A stretch of 64,000 bases of DNA from Halomonas sp. ML-15 (GCF_014779595.1 NZ_JACXZT010000019.1:186001-250000); one strand, 5' to 3'; numbered from the stretch's first letter, positions 44,935 to 53,861 are shown. The notes: generated by a model not told the origin, from the letters alone. A program made the numbers and translations.

Positions 44935-45854
44935 CGCTCGGCACGATCGACGAAGCGGCGCAGCTCTTCCAGGGCCTGGTCGGTGCCGCGGGATGCCTGA
45001 GGGCGATTGGTCTCGATGCGCGCCATGGCCACCGCGGTATCGTCGAGCACGGTCAGCGCCGACTCATTGCGGGCGGCGAGCTGCTTGAGCCGCCGCTCGG
45101 TGCTCTCGAGCAGCTCCAGGCGTCGCTTGAGTGCCACCCGCTCCTCGACACTGAGCTGCGCCTCCTTGGCCAGCCGCCGCCGTACGAAGGCTTCGTCGAC
45201 GCCCACCACGCCGCTGGCCTGGGAGGCCATCGAGGTAAGCGTGTCCACCGCCCCCAGGCATACCTCCCTGACCAGGCCGCGAGAGCGCTCGAAGGCCATT
45301 TCGCCGTTTTCGAAGCGGCTGCCGAGCACGCCCAGCACATGGCGGTAACGGCTGTAGAGGCGGTCGGCCTGAATCGCCAGGTCCGGGCGCCGCACATCGA
45401 GCAGGCGCTGTTTGGCCACGCATAGCGCGCGCACCAGGTCGTCGGCGTCGGCCGGCGGCCGCGCCGGATCGAGCACCGCGACCCCGCTCTCATAGGCGTT
45501 GCGCTCCTGCTCGGCCCGCTGGCGCTCAGCATCATGGGCCATCTGCGCCTGGCGGCGACGCTCGCTGCGACGCGACCACCAGCCGCGCATCCGCCGTTCC
45601 AGCGGCAGCGATACGGCGATCGCCCCCAACCCTGCCAACCACCCCAGCAGGCTCGGTGAAAAACCGCCCCACAGCGAGGTCAGCCACAGCAGCACGCTGA
45701 CAAACGGGAACAGCAGGCAGTAGCGGGAGATGACCTGCCAGCGGTTGGGGGAGGCCAGCGGCACCGCCAGACGCGGATTGGCCAGCCCCACCAGCAGCCA
45801 TGGCAGGCAGGTCATGAACAGTCCATAGGAAAACCCCTGCAGAAATCCCAGCAT
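44913..45854 (-). CDS. membrane protein with C-terminal coiled coil, hypothetical
   Basis: A 313-residue protein: two to three N-terminal helices (FSYGLFMTCLPWLLVGLAN; YCLLFPFVSVLLWLTSLWGG; LGWLAGLGAIAVSLPLERRM), then a cytoplasmic, strongly helical charged domain of ~210 residues (for example VALKRRLELLESTERRLKQL). I do not recognise a named family; such proteins can lie next to TelA genes, and here TelA is about 1.3 kb away on the same strand with the opposite-strand PPC gene between. The 3' end overlaps the convergent PPC gene by 22 bp. Confidence 0.7.
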   Translation of the reverse strand: MLGFLQGFSYGLFMTCLPWLLVGLANPRLAVPLASPNRWQVISRYCLLFPFVSVLLWLTSLWGGFSPSLLGWLAGLGAIAVSLPLERRMRGWWSRRSERRRQAQMAHDAERQRAEQERNAYESGVAVLDPARPPADADDLVRALCVAKQRLLDVRRPDLAIQADRLYSRYRHVLGVLGSRFENGEMAFERSRGLVREVCLGAVDTLTSMASQASGVVGVDEAFVRRRLAKEAQLSVEERVALKRRLELLESTERRLKQLAARNESALTVLDDTAVAMARIETNRPQASRGTDQALEELRRFVDRAERYGRSID

Positions 45855-45980
45855 CGGCTCGTGGTCCTTATACCTCGGGCAAGCAGTCTCGAGTGTAGAG
45901 TAAGCGTGTCGTCAGGATAAGAGGCCAGCACCACCGTGGTAAGCTCCAAGTTCATCAATGAGTGCTCCTTCGGACCCGAC

Positions 45981-46805
45981 ATGCCCTTCACCGACCTGCT
46001 CGCACGCCCCGAAAGCTTCGCCTGGCATCAGCAACTGGCGCGCCTGCTACGTGGCGCGGCAGCATCTGACTTCCCGTTGGCGCTGGAGCACTGCCTGCGC
46101 GATCTGGTGGCATACGACACCATCCTGATCAACGCCTATCGCGGGCGCCGTCGGCCGCTGCTGATCCATGACGACTATCCCGAGGCTCAGCGCGAACAGG
46201 GCATCGAACGCTATCTCAGCGAGGCCTATCTACTCGATCCGTTTTTCACCGCGGTCAGCGACGGCCTCGACCACGGCGCCCATCGCCTGCGCGAGCTGGC
46301 GCCGGATCGTTTCGAGTCGAGCGACTACTACCACCACTATTACCGCGCCTTGGGCCTGCACGACGAGGTCGGGCTGTTCGCACGGGTCGACAGCGACGAG
46401 GTGATCGCGGTATCGCTGGGCTTCGGTGCCGACGCGCCGCCGCTGACGCGTCGCAGCATGCAGGCGCTGCGTCATCTGGCACCGCTGATCGAGGCGCTGC
46501 TGGCGGAGTACTGGAAGTGGCAGGGCGGACAGTTTCAGCAGCGCCTCGACGAGCGCGAACCAGTGGAGGCGGCTTTCGCCAGCTTCGGCCGCGAGGCGCT
46601 CACCGCCCGCGAGCAGGAGATCGTTCGGCTACTGCTGGCCGGCCACTCGACCAAATCGGTGGCGCGCACGCTGGAGATCAGCGACGGCACCGTCAAGGTG
46701 CATCGCAAGCACATCTACCAGCGCCTGGCAGTCTCCAGCCAGTCGCAGCTGTTCCGGCTGTTCCTCGACCACGTGGCGCTGGTCTCCCGTCAGCGCAGTC
46801 GCTAG
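45981..46805 (+). CDS. LuxR-type transcriptional regulator (paralogue 1)
   Basis: A 274-residue regulator. A C-terminal LuxR/GerE helix-turn-helix is clear: ALTAREQEIVRLLLAGHST then SVARTLEISDGTVKVHRKHI. The N-terminal ~190 residues form a sensory domain with LRELAPDRFESSDYYHHYYR and the ALGLHDEVGLF segment. The same pattern recurs in the regulator at 54998-55795, so they are paralogues. The N-terminal domain is not recognisably an acyl-homoserine-lactone binder. ATG 45981 is chosen; GTG 45936 is an alternative with no better ribosome-binding site. It ends 4 bp from the end of the M20 hydrolase gene, at the edge of the polyamine-type cluster. Confidence 0.85.
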   Translation: MPFTDLLARPESFAWHQQLARLLRGAAASDFPLALEHCLRDLVAYDTILINAYRGRRRPLLIHDDYPEAQREQGIERYLSEAYLLDPFFTAVSDGLDHGAHRLRELAPDRFESSDYYHHYYRALGLHDEVGLFARVDSDEVIAVSLGFGADAPPLTRRSMQALRHLAPLIEALLAEYWKWQGGQFQQRLDEREPVEAAFASFGREALTAREQEIVRLLLAGHSTKSVARTLEISDGTVKVHRKHIYQRLAVSSQSQLFRLFLDHVALVSRQRSR

Positions 46806-46809
46806 AGGA

Positions 46810-48042
46810 CTAGCGGTTGGCCAGCTCGATCAGCGCATCGCACAGTACCTGGGCGCCCTCGGCGCACTGCTCGGGGGAGGAATACTCCGCCTCGTTGTGG
46901 CTGATACCGTCACGGCAGGGAATGAAGATCATCGCCGTAGGCGCGACCCGCGAGACATAGACGGCGTCGTGGCCAGCGCCGCTCAGCATGCGCCGATAGG
47001 GCAGCTCCCGGGCCTTGGCGGCGGCTTCCACGGCATCGATACAGGCGGCATCGAAGGCCACCACCGGCGAGGCCCAGATGCGTTCGCTATGTGGCGTGAC
47101 GCCGAAGGCCTCGCCGGCGGCAGCCAATTCCTTCTCGAAGCGCGCTTCCAGGGCGTCGAGCTCGGCCTCGTCGATATGCCGCAAGTCGATGGTGAGGCTC
47201 ACCTCACCGGGCACCACATTACGCGACGCGGCATCGATCTCCAGGGTCCCGCAGGTGACCTTGGTGTCGCCGCTGGGATCCGCCAGGGCGTGGGCCTGGA
47301 GGCGGTCGATAAAGCGCGCCGCGGCGGCCAGGGCATCGCGCCGGTAGCGCATCGGCGTGGGCCCGGCATGGGACGACTGCCCGCGCAGCGTGACGTCGAA
47401 CCATCGCATGCCCTGCACGCCAGTCACCACGCCGATCGCCTCGTGGTTCTCCTCCAGCACCGGGCCCTGCTCGATATGTAGCTCAAGAAAGCCGGCGAGA
47501 CGCGGCTCGCCCACCGCCAGATCGCCCTTGAAACCGGTCGCAGCGAGCGCCTCACCGAGGCTCACACCGTCGCGATCGCGCCGCGCCAGGGTCGACTCGA
47601 CGCTGAACACCCCGGCATAGGTGCCTGACGCCACCATCGCCGGCGCGAAGCGGCTGCCCTCCTCGTTGCTCCACACCACCAGCTCCAGCGGTCGCTCAGT
47701 GACGACACCGTGATCGTCGAGGGTGCGCAACGCCTCGAGGCCAGCCAGCACACCGAGCACGCCATCGAAGCGTCCCCCCTTGGGCTGGGTATCCAGATGG
47801 CTGCCAATGCCGATCGGATCCAGGTCGTCACGCTTGCCGGCGCGGCGCAGGAACATATTGCCGACGCCATCGACCCGCAGCGTGCAGCCCAAGGCCTGGC
47901 ACCAATCGATCAACAGCTGCCGCCCGGCGGCATCCTCTTCGGTCAGTGCCAGCCGGTGGCTACCACCGTTGGGGCTGGGGCCGATCTCGGCCATGGCCAT
48001 CAGGGAATCCCACAGCCGTTGCGCGTCGATGGATAGCGTCAT
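46810..48042 (-). CDS. M20-family N-carbamoylase-type amidohydrolase
   Basis: A 410-residue metal-dependent hydrolase of the hydantoinase/carbamoylase family, like allantoate amidohydrolase, beta-ureidopropionase and N-carbamoyl-L-amino-acid hydrolase. Metal ligands and catalytic residues appear in GIGSHLDTQPKGGRFDG, VWSNEEGSRF, LELHIEQGPVLE and SGAGHDA. The late HNEAEYSS motif binds the second metal. The enzyme hydrolyses N-carbamoyl or ureido groups with release of CO2 and NH3. Here it is divergent from an aminotransferase and close to agmatine deiminase, so N-carbamoylputrescine is a plausible substrate, though N-carbamoyl-beta-alanine or another ureido acid is equally compatible with the sequence. 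GAGG precedes the ATG. Confidence 0.9.
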   Translation of the reverse strand: MTLSIDAQRLWDSLMAMAEIGPSPNGGSHRLALTEEDAAGRQLLIDWCQALGCTLRVDGVGNMFLRRAGKRDDLDPIGIGSHLDTQPKGGRFDGVLGVLAGLEALRTLDDHGVVTERPLELVVWSNEEGSRFAPAMVASGTYAGVFSVESTLARRDRDGVSLGEALAATGFKGDLAVGEPRLAGFLELHIEQGPVLEENHEAIGVVTGVQGMRWFDVTLRGQSSHAGPTPMRYRRDALAAAARFIDRLQAHALADPSGDTKVTCGTLEIDAASRNVVPGEVSLTIDLRHIDEAELDALEARFEKELAAAGEAFGVTPHSERIWASPVVAFDAACIDAVEAAAKARELPYRRMLSGAGHDAVYVSRVAPTAMIFIPCRDGISHNEAEYSSPEQCAEGAQVLCDALIELANR

Positions 48043-48114
48043 GGGTGCCTCGTCGTTTGTGGTTGTCGGTCAGATAAGCTTAGAAAGCGGCCTCACCTGC
48101 CACCATACCCCAAT

Positions 48115-48129
48115 CGGGATATATTCCCG
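48115..48129. promoter_or_regulatory. dyad CGGGA-N5-TCCCG in the divergent promoter region
   Basis: A 5-bp inverted repeat spaced by TATAT, 57 bp before the aminotransferase start and 73 bp before the M20 hydrolase start. It is a candidate operator for one of the two LuxR-type regulators; short arms make this tentative. Confidence 0.35.
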
Positions 48130-48185
48130 CCAGGTCGCCCCTGGCTAGTCTGGCCCTACCGATAACAACGGACGAGGCCACGACC

Positions 48186-49628
48186 ATGTCACTCAAGATG
48201 CCATCCAACCGCCCCGCTGGACCGCAGCCTATCTCACAGACCCGCCAGCAACTCGACGCCCAGGCGCTGTGGCAGAAGGACAAGGATCACTTCATCCACC
48301 CCTTCACCGACTACAGCCTGTTCCATGACAAGGGCTGCGATCTGATCACCGAGAGCGACGGCATCTACGTCGAGGACGTCCACGGCAACCGTTTCATCGA
48401 CGGCATCGCCGGCCTGTGGTGCGTCAACGTCGGCCACGGCCGTGCCGAGATCGGCCAGGCCATGGCCGAGCAGGCCACCCGCATGGCCTACTTCTCCACC
48501 TTCAACAACCTCTCCAATGCCCCGGCGGCGGAGCTGGCCGCCAAGCTCGCCGCGCTGGCCCCGGCCCACCTCAATCACGTTTTCTTCAGCTGCGGCGGCT
48601 CGACGGCCAACGACGCCACCGTTCGCCTGGTGCACTACTACTTCAACCGCCTGGGCAAACCCAACAAGAAGCGCATCCTGTCGCGCAACAACGCCTATCA
48701 CGGCACTACCTACCTGGCGGCGAGCCTGACCGGCATCGAGAGCAACAACTGGGACTTCGACACCCTGGATCACCTGGTCACTCACCTCAGCGAGGCCAAC
48801 CTCTACCGCCGCCCCGAGGGGATGAGCGAAGCGGACTACTGCGATCACCTGGTGGCCGAACTCGAAGACACCATCGCCGACATCGGCGCCGACAATATCG
48901 CTGCCTTTATCGCCGAGCCGATCATGGGCGCCGGCGGCGTGCTGATGCCGCCCCAGGGCTACCACGCCCGCATCCAGGCGGTGTGCCGTGCCAATGAGAT
49001 CCTCTTCATCGCAGACGAGGTGGTCACCGCTTTCGGCCGTCTGGGCCACTTCTTCGCCTCCGAAGCGGTGTTCGATACCCAGCCGGACATCATCAACTGC
49101 GCCAAGGGCCTATCGTCGGGCTACGCGCCCCTCGGCGCCACCCTGATCTCCGACGAACTCTTCAAGGTGCTCAGCACGCCCCAGGGCAAGGGCGGCGTGC
49201 TGAGCACCGGCTTCACCTACTCCGGCCATCCGGTGAGCTGCGCGGCGGCGCTGAAGAATATCGAGATCATCGAGCGCGAGCGTATCTGCGAGAACGTCCG
49301 CGAGGTGGGCCCCTACCTGGAACACAAGCTCAAGACCCTGGCGAATCACGAGACGGTGGGCGATGTGCGTGGCAGCCACTTTATGCTGGCCATCGAGAAC
49401 GTCGCCGACAAGGCCACCAAGGAGCTGCTGCCGGTGGAGGCGCGGGTCGGCGACCGAGTCGCCGCCGAGGCCCAGAAGCGTGGCCTGATCATCCGCCCGG
49501 TGGGGCACCTCAATATCATCTCGCCGCCGCTGATCTGGGACCGCGACACCGTGGATCGGGTGGTGGCGATCCTCGACGAGGCCTTCGCCGCCACCACGGC
49601 GAGCCTGCGCGCCGACGGCTATCTGTGA
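48186..49628 (+). CDS. class III PLP aminotransferase (putrescine/beta-alanine-type)
   Basis: A 480-residue omega-aminotransferase. The PLP lysine lies in INCAKGLSSGYAPLGA; the cofactor-binding region has FFSCGGSTANDATVRL, IAEPIMGAGGVLMPP and FIADEVVTAFGRLG. It transfers an amino group from a terminal diamine or omega-amino acid to pyruvate. In this cluster the obvious donor would be putrescine (product 4-aminobutanal), like the SpuC-type enzymes; beta-alanine is the alternative. The start is ATG 48186. It is divergent from the M20 hydrolase and followed by an NhaC-family carrier after a 207-bp gap. Confidence 0.9.
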   Translation: MSLKMPSNRPAGPQPISQTRQQLDAQALWQKDKDHFIHPFTDYSLFHDKGCDLITESDGIYVEDVHGNRFIDGIAGLWCVNVGHGRAEIGQAMAEQATRMAYFSTFNNLSNAPAAELAAKLAALAPAHLNHVFFSCGGSTANDATVRLVHYYFNRLGKPNKKRILSRNNAYHGTTYLAASLTGIESNNWDFDTLDHLVTHLSEANLYRRPEGMSEADYCDHLVAELEDTIADIGADNIAAFIAEPIMGAGGVLMPPQGYHARIQAVCRANEILFIADEVVTAFGRLGHFFASEAVFDTQPDIINCAKGLSSGYAPLGATLISDELFKVLSTPQGKGGVLSTGFTYSGHPVSCAAALKNIEIIERERICENVREVGPYLEHKLKTLANHETVGDVRGSHFMLAIENVADKATKELLPVEARVGDRVAAEAQKRGLIIRPVGHLNIISPPLIWDRDTVDRVVAILDEAFAATTASLRADGYL

Positions 49629-49835
49629 AAGCTGCTTTCACCACTCGGCACGGGAGATGAGCTGTTCCGGCGACAAGCCTGCGCGAGGGCGCTGTGCCCC
49701 CTTCCATGGGCGCTACTTTTGCCGTCCCTGGCAAAAGACCCTCGCTTCGTCTTGCCCCCGGCGCTCATCTCTCTACTCCAAGGCCGGCTGACCGGCTCTT
49801 GAGACATCGACCACAACGATAATAGAGAGTGTTGT
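49629..49835. repeat. 207-bp gap with hairpin and repeat-like element
   Basis: No gene is supported. A stem of CTTTTGCC and GGCAAAAG around a 6-nt loop (49716-49737) lies in sequence resembling the element at 5470-5650: both carry a CCGG-GACA-GCC-like phrase and a CCATGG core. It may be a dispersed repeat, or a terminator between the aminotransferase and the carrier gene. Confidence 0.45.
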
Positions 49836-51185
49836 ATGGAAAGTTTTGGCGCCTGGAGCCTGCTCCCCACACTGGTGGTGCTGGGCATGGCCATTATCAC
49901 CCGCCGCACCATCGAGTCGCTGATGACCGGGGCCCTGGTGGGCCTGCTGATGATCGACCCCACCACCGTAGTCACCCAGGGCTCGGATATCCTGCTCAGC
50001 GTGCTGGGCAACGACACCGTGACCTGGATCATCCTGGTCTGCGGGCTGTTCGGCAGCCTGATCGCCCTGCTGGTCAAGACCGGCGGCGTGCTCAGCTTCG
50101 GCGACGCCGTCACCAAGCGCATCCATAGCCGCCGCCAGAGCCTGCTGGCCACCTGGATGCTGGGTCTGGTGATCTTCGTCGACGACTACCTCAATGCGCT
50201 GACCATCAGCGCCTCGATGAAGAAGATCACCGATCGCTTCAAGGTCTCTCGGGAGAAGCTCGCCTATATCGTCGACTCCACGGCGGCACCGATCTGCATT
50301 CTGGTGCCCTTCTCCACCTGGGCGGTGTTCTTCGCCGGCCTGCTGGAGGAGAACGACGTGGCCGGCAACGGCATGGGCCTCTATATCGAGGCGATTCCCT
50401 ATATGTTCTACGCCTGGGTGGCCGCCGCCGTGGTGCCGCTGGTGGCGCTGGGCTGGATTCCCAACCTCGGCCCCATGAAGGCCGCCGAGGAACGCGCCGC
50501 CGCCGGTCAGCTGATGCCGGACGGCGTCAACGACAACGCCCTGGAGGTGGAAGATAGCGGCGGCAAGCAGCGCCCTCACCTGCTCAACTTCTTGCTGCCC
50601 ATCGCCACCCTGATCTTCTTCACCTGGTACTTCGAGATCGACATCCTGCGCGGCGTCATCGTCGCCCTGGCCGTGACCCTGGTACTGATCGCTACCCAGC
50701 GGCTGCTGAGCTTCCACGACACCTTCGACACCGCCCTCGACGGTTTCAAGGCGATGATCATGCCACTCGGCACCCTGGTGGCCGGCTTCACCCTCAAGGA
50801 GGTCAACGATGTGCTGGGGCTCACCGACTACGTGATCGCCACCGTCCAGCCGCTGATGACCCCTGGCATGCTGCCGGCGGTGGTCTTCGTCACCATGGCC
50901 TTCCTGGCCTTCGCCACCGGCTCCTTCTGGGGCATCTTCGCCGTGGCCATGCCCATCGTGCTGCCGCTGGCGGCCAGCATGGACAGCCATATGCCGCTGG
51001 TGATCGGCGCCCTGATCTCGGCCAGCGCCTTCGGCAGCCACGCCTGCTTCTACGGCGACTCCACGGTGCTCTCCGCTCAGGGCAGCGGCTGCACCCCCAT
51101 GGCCCACGCCCTGACCCAGTTGCCCTATGTGCTGATCGCCGCCGCCATCGCCGCTGCGATCTTTCTGATGGTCGGCCACCTGTGA
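49836..51185 (+). CDS. NhaC-family carrier, paralogue 1
   Basis: A 449-residue membrane protein with about 11 helices. It has NhaC-family motifs: MAIITRRTIESLMTGALVG near the N terminus, LVIFVDDYLNALTIS, VDSTAAPICILVPFSTWAV and ATGSFWGIFAVAMPIVLPLA. Family members are described as Na+/H+ antiporters, but several act as amino-acid or polyamine exchangers. Its place between an aminotransferase and agmatine deiminase suggests transport of agmatine or another cluster substrate. It resembles the second carrier at 52394-53851, showing duplication within the locus. It shares its stop region with the start of aguA. Confidence 0.85.
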   Translation: MESFGAWSLLPTLVVLGMAIITRRTIESLMTGALVGLLMIDPTTVVTQGSDILLSVLGNDTVTWIILVCGLFGSLIALLVKTGGVLSFGDAVTKRIHSRRQSLLATWMLGLVIFVDDYLNALTISASMKKITDRFKVSREKLAYIVDSTAAPICILVPFSTWAVFFAGLLEENDVAGNGMGLYIEAIPYMFYAWVAAAVVPLVALGWIPNLGPMKAAEERAAAGQLMPDGVNDNALEVEDSGGKQRPHLLNFLLPIATLIFFTWYFEIDILRGVIVALAVTLVLIATQRLLSFHDTFDTALDGFKAMIMPLGTLVAGFTLKEVNDVLGLTDYVIATVQPLMTPGMLPAVVFVTMAFLAFATGSFWGIFAVAMPIVLPLAASMDSHMPLVIGALISASAFGSHACFYGDSTVLSAQGSGCTPMAHALTQLPYVLIAAAIAAAIFLMVGHL

Positions 51186-51193
51186 GACCCGTG

Positions 51194-52306
51194 ATGAACC
51201 AGCCAATCCTCGATACCGTCACCACCCAAACAACGCCTCGGGCCCAGGGCTTCGCCATGCCCGCCGAGTTCGCTCCCCACGACGCCTGCTGGATGCTCTG
51301 GCCCCAGCGCCCCGACACCTGGCGCTATGGCGCCAAGCCGGCCCAGCAGGCCTTCGCCGAGGTAGCCTGCGCCATCGCCGAGAGCGAGACGGTGTTCGTC
51401 GGCGTCAACGACGAGCAGTACGAGAACGCCCGCAACCAGCTGCCCGCCCATATCCGCGTGGTGGAGCTCTCCAGCAACGACGCCTGGATGCGCGACATGG
51501 GCCCCACCTTCCTGACCCACCCGGACGGCCGCCTGGCCATGGTCGACTGGGTGTTCAACGCCTGGGGCGGCCTCAAGGGGGGCCTCTACTTCCCCTGGGA
51601 CAAGGACAAGCGCATCCGCACCAAGATCGCCGAGATGCTCGGCATCCCGCGCTTCGAGGCGCCGGTGGTGCTGGAGGGCGGCGCCATTCATGTGGATGGC
51701 GAGGGCACCCTGATCACCACCGAGGCGTGCCTGCTCAATCCCAACCGTAACCCGGAGATGAGCCGCGAGGCGATGGAAGAGGTGCTCCGAGAGTACTTGG
51801 GCGTGGAGAAGGTGATCTGGCTGCCCCGTGGCTGCCACCTGGATGAGACCGACGGCCACGTCGACAACCTCTGCTGCTTCGTCGCCCCGGGCCAGGTGGC
51901 CCTGACCTGGTGCGAGGACGACGCAGACCCCCAGGCTGCCATCTCCCGGGAGGCCCTGGCGGTGCTGGAAGCGGCCACCGACGCCCGGGGCCGGCCGCTG
52001 ACCGTGCACAAGCTGCCCCAGCCCGGCCCGCTGTATATCGCCGAGGACGAGGCCAGCGGCCTGGATCGCCTCAACAGCTCCCATCCGCGCCAGCCCGGCG
52101 ACCGTATGGCCGGCTCCTACGTCAACTTCTATATCGGCAACTCGGTGGTGGTGATGCCCTTCCTGGATCCCGTCCACGACGAAGCGGCCCGGACGATCAT
52201 CCAGGAGCTATTCCCCGACAAGCGGGTGATCGGCGTGCCGGCCCGGGAGATCCTGCTGGGCGGCGGCAATATCCACTGCATTTCCCAGCAGCAGCCGTGC
52301 GTCTGA
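51194..52306 (+). CDS. aguA: agmatine deiminase
   Basis: A 370-residue AguA matching the family in length and motifs. It has the N-terminal MPAEFAPHDACWMLWPQRPDT, SNDAWMRDMGPTFL, EGGAIHVDGEGTLITTEAC, the GHVDN histidine/aspartate pair, and the C-terminal GGGNIHCISQQQP with the nucleophilic cysteine. It converts agmatine to N-carbamoylputrescine and ammonia. ATG 51194 is chosen; GTG 51182 overlaps the upstream stop (GTGA) and would add four residues. No aguB (carbon-nitrogen hydrolase-type N-carbamoylputrescine amidase) is seen in the window, although aguA and aguB are often linked. Confidence 0.96.
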   Translation: MNQPILDTVTTQTTPRAQGFAMPAEFAPHDACWMLWPQRPDTWRYGAKPAQQAFAEVACAIAESETVFVGVNDEQYENARNQLPAHIRVVELSSNDAWMRDMGPTFLTHPDGRLAMVDWVFNAWGGLKGGLYFPWDKDKRIRTKIAEMLGIPRFEAPVVLEGGAIHVDGEGTLITTEACLLNPNRNPEMSREAMEEVLREYLGVEKVIWLPRGCHLDETDGHVDNLCCFVAPGQVALTWCEDDADPQAAISREALAVLEAATDARGRPLTVHKLPQPGPLYIAEDEASGLDRLNSSHPRQPGDRMAGSYVNFYIGNSVVVMPFLDPVHDEAARTIIQELFPDKRVIGVPAREILLGGGNIHCISQQQPCV

Positions 52307-52311
52307 GCCGC

Positions 52312-52333
52312 CATTGTCCCCTTGGGGACAATG
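52312..52333. promoter_or_regulatory. perfect 10-bp-arm palindrome between aguA and the second carrier
   Basis: CATTGTCCCC and GGGGACAATG flank a TT centre, 6 bp past the aguA stop and 61-82 bp before the next start. It could be a terminator, but the compact 22-bp form without a loop or T-run, and its distance from the next gene, suit an operator for a dimeric regulator. A CATTGTC half-site recurs at 55801-55807. Confidence 0.5.
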
Positions 52334-52393
52334 CAGTCTGATCGCTCGCAGTGCTACCAATAGAGCATCGTATAACAACAAAGGACATCGGCT

Positions 52394-53851
52394 ATGCCGC
52401 ACTCTTCCAAGGGCCTAGCGGCCTCACCCTATCGCTATGGCGGTGCCACCAAGGGAGGCCTGCTCTTCCTTGGTGCCGTGCTCATCGCCAGCCTGAGCGG
52501 CTTCTTGCTGATCGATGGCGACCACTATGGCCTCTACAGTTTGCTTCCCACCACGGTGGTCATCAGCATGGCGCTGATGACTCGACGCACGCTGGAAGCC
52601 TTGCTGGCGGGCGCCTTGAGCGGTTTCGTCATGCTCTCACCGACATCTGCAGTACAGGACATGGCTGTCAGCGGCTTGACCGTGATGCAGGACCCCACCA
52701 TGGGGTGGATCATCCTGGTATGCGGCCTGCTCGGCAGCCTGATTGGCCTGCTGCAGTTCGCTCGCGGCACCGAGGCGTTCAGTCTCGCCGCCGGACGCCA
52801 CTTGACCACCCGTCGCAGTGCCCTACTGGGTAGCGTCGGTCTCGGGGTGCTGATCTTCATCGACGACTACCTGAATGCCATGACGGTATCGGCAGCGATG
52901 AAGCGGCTGGCCGACAAGCTCAAGATCTCGCGCTCGATGCTGGCCTACATCGTCGACTCCACGGCTGCGCCCATCTGCCTACTGATTCCGTTCTCGACCT
53001 GGGCCATCTATCTCTCGGGGCTTCTCGAAAGTCACGATGTCGCCGAAACGGGCCAAGGCTTCGGCTACTATCTGACGCTGATTCCCTACCTGTTCTATCC
53101 TTGGGTGGCGCTGGTTATCGTAGTGCTGGTCGCCGGCGGCGTGATCCCCGCGCTGGGCAAGATGAAGCGTGCCGAGCAGGGCGATGAGGAGCGCGTGCCC
53201 GAGAGTAACGAGGACGATAATCCAGAGCAGTTCACCCACCGCCCCGCACGTCTTATCAACTTCCTGTTGCCCATCGCGACGCTGGTCTTCGCCACCTGGT
53301 GGTTCGAGATCGACGCGCTGATCGGCGTGGCGTTCGCCCTGCTGGTCACCCTTGCTCTCTATGTGGCGCAAGACATGGCGCCCCTCAATCGCCTGTTCGA
53401 CGAGATCATCAAGGGACTGCAATTCATGCTGGTGCCCCTGGGGATCGTCTTCGCCGCCTTCATCCTGCAGGACGTCAACGAACAGCTGAGCCTGGCCGAG
53501 ACCCTGATCGACTGGGTCATGCCAGTGATGGCGGGCCAGTGGCTGCCTGCCGTCACCTTCGTGATACTCGCCGGCCTCGCCTTTGCCACCGGCTCGTTCT
53601 GGGGAGTCTATGCCATTGCCTTCCCCATCGTGGTGCCCCTCGCGCTGGCCACCGATGCCTCGATGCCGCTCACGCTCGGCGCCATGATCTCCGCAGGAGC
53701 CTTCGGTTCGCATGCCTGCTTCTTTGGTGACGCCACGGTGCTCAGCGCCCGCGGATGCAGTATCACGCCGCTGCAGCACGCCTTGACGCAGTTACCCTAT
53801 GTGCTGATCGCCGCGGCTTTCAGCGTCCTGCTATTCATTATCCTGGCCTGA
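52394..53851 (+). CDS. NhaC-family carrier, paralogue 2
   Basis: A 485-residue membrane protein similar to the carrier at 49836-51185: shared LTRRTLEALLAGALSGFV-type start, LIFIDDYLNAMTVS, IVDSTAAPICLLIPFSTWAI, ATGSFWGVYAIAFPIVVPLA and an AGAFGSHACFFGDATVLSA end. It has a longer N-terminal extension of about 45 residues with an extra helix. AAGGA precedes ATG 52394. It is followed within 10 bp by an acetylpolyamine amidohydrolase-like gene. Two paralogous carriers in one cluster may import different substrates (for example agmatine and an acetylated polyamine). Ion-coupling and substrate are not proven. Confidence 0.85.
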   Translation: MPHSSKGLAASPYRYGGATKGGLLFLGAVLIASLSGFLLIDGDHYGLYSLLPTTVVISMALMTRRTLEALLAGALSGFVMLSPTSAVQDMAVSGLTVMQDPTMGWIILVCGLLGSLIGLLQFARGTEAFSLAAGRHLTTRRSALLGSVGLGVLIFIDDYLNAMTVSAAMKRLADKLKISRSMLAYIVDSTAAPICLLIPFSTWAIYLSGLLESHDVAETGQGFGYYLTLIPYLFYPWVALVIVVLVAGGVIPALGKMKRAEQGDEERVPESNEDDNPEQFTHRPARLINFLLPIATLVFATWWFEIDALIGVAFALLVTLALYVAQDMAPLNRLFDEIIKGLQFMLVPLGIVFAAFILQDVNEQLSLAETLIDWVMPVMAGQWLPAVTFVILAGLAFATGSFWGVYAIAFPIVVPLALATDASMPLTLGAMISAGAFGSHACFFGDATVLSARGCSITPLQHALTQLPYVLIAAAFSVLLFIILA

Positions 53852-53861
53852 GGAACTGACC

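Noticed and set aside
46810-49628. Reductive pyrimidine degradation by the M20 hydrolase and aminotransferase
   Set aside because: No dihydropyrimidinase or dihydropyrimidine dehydrogenase is present, while agmatine deiminase and a deacetylase favour polyamines; kept only as an alternative.
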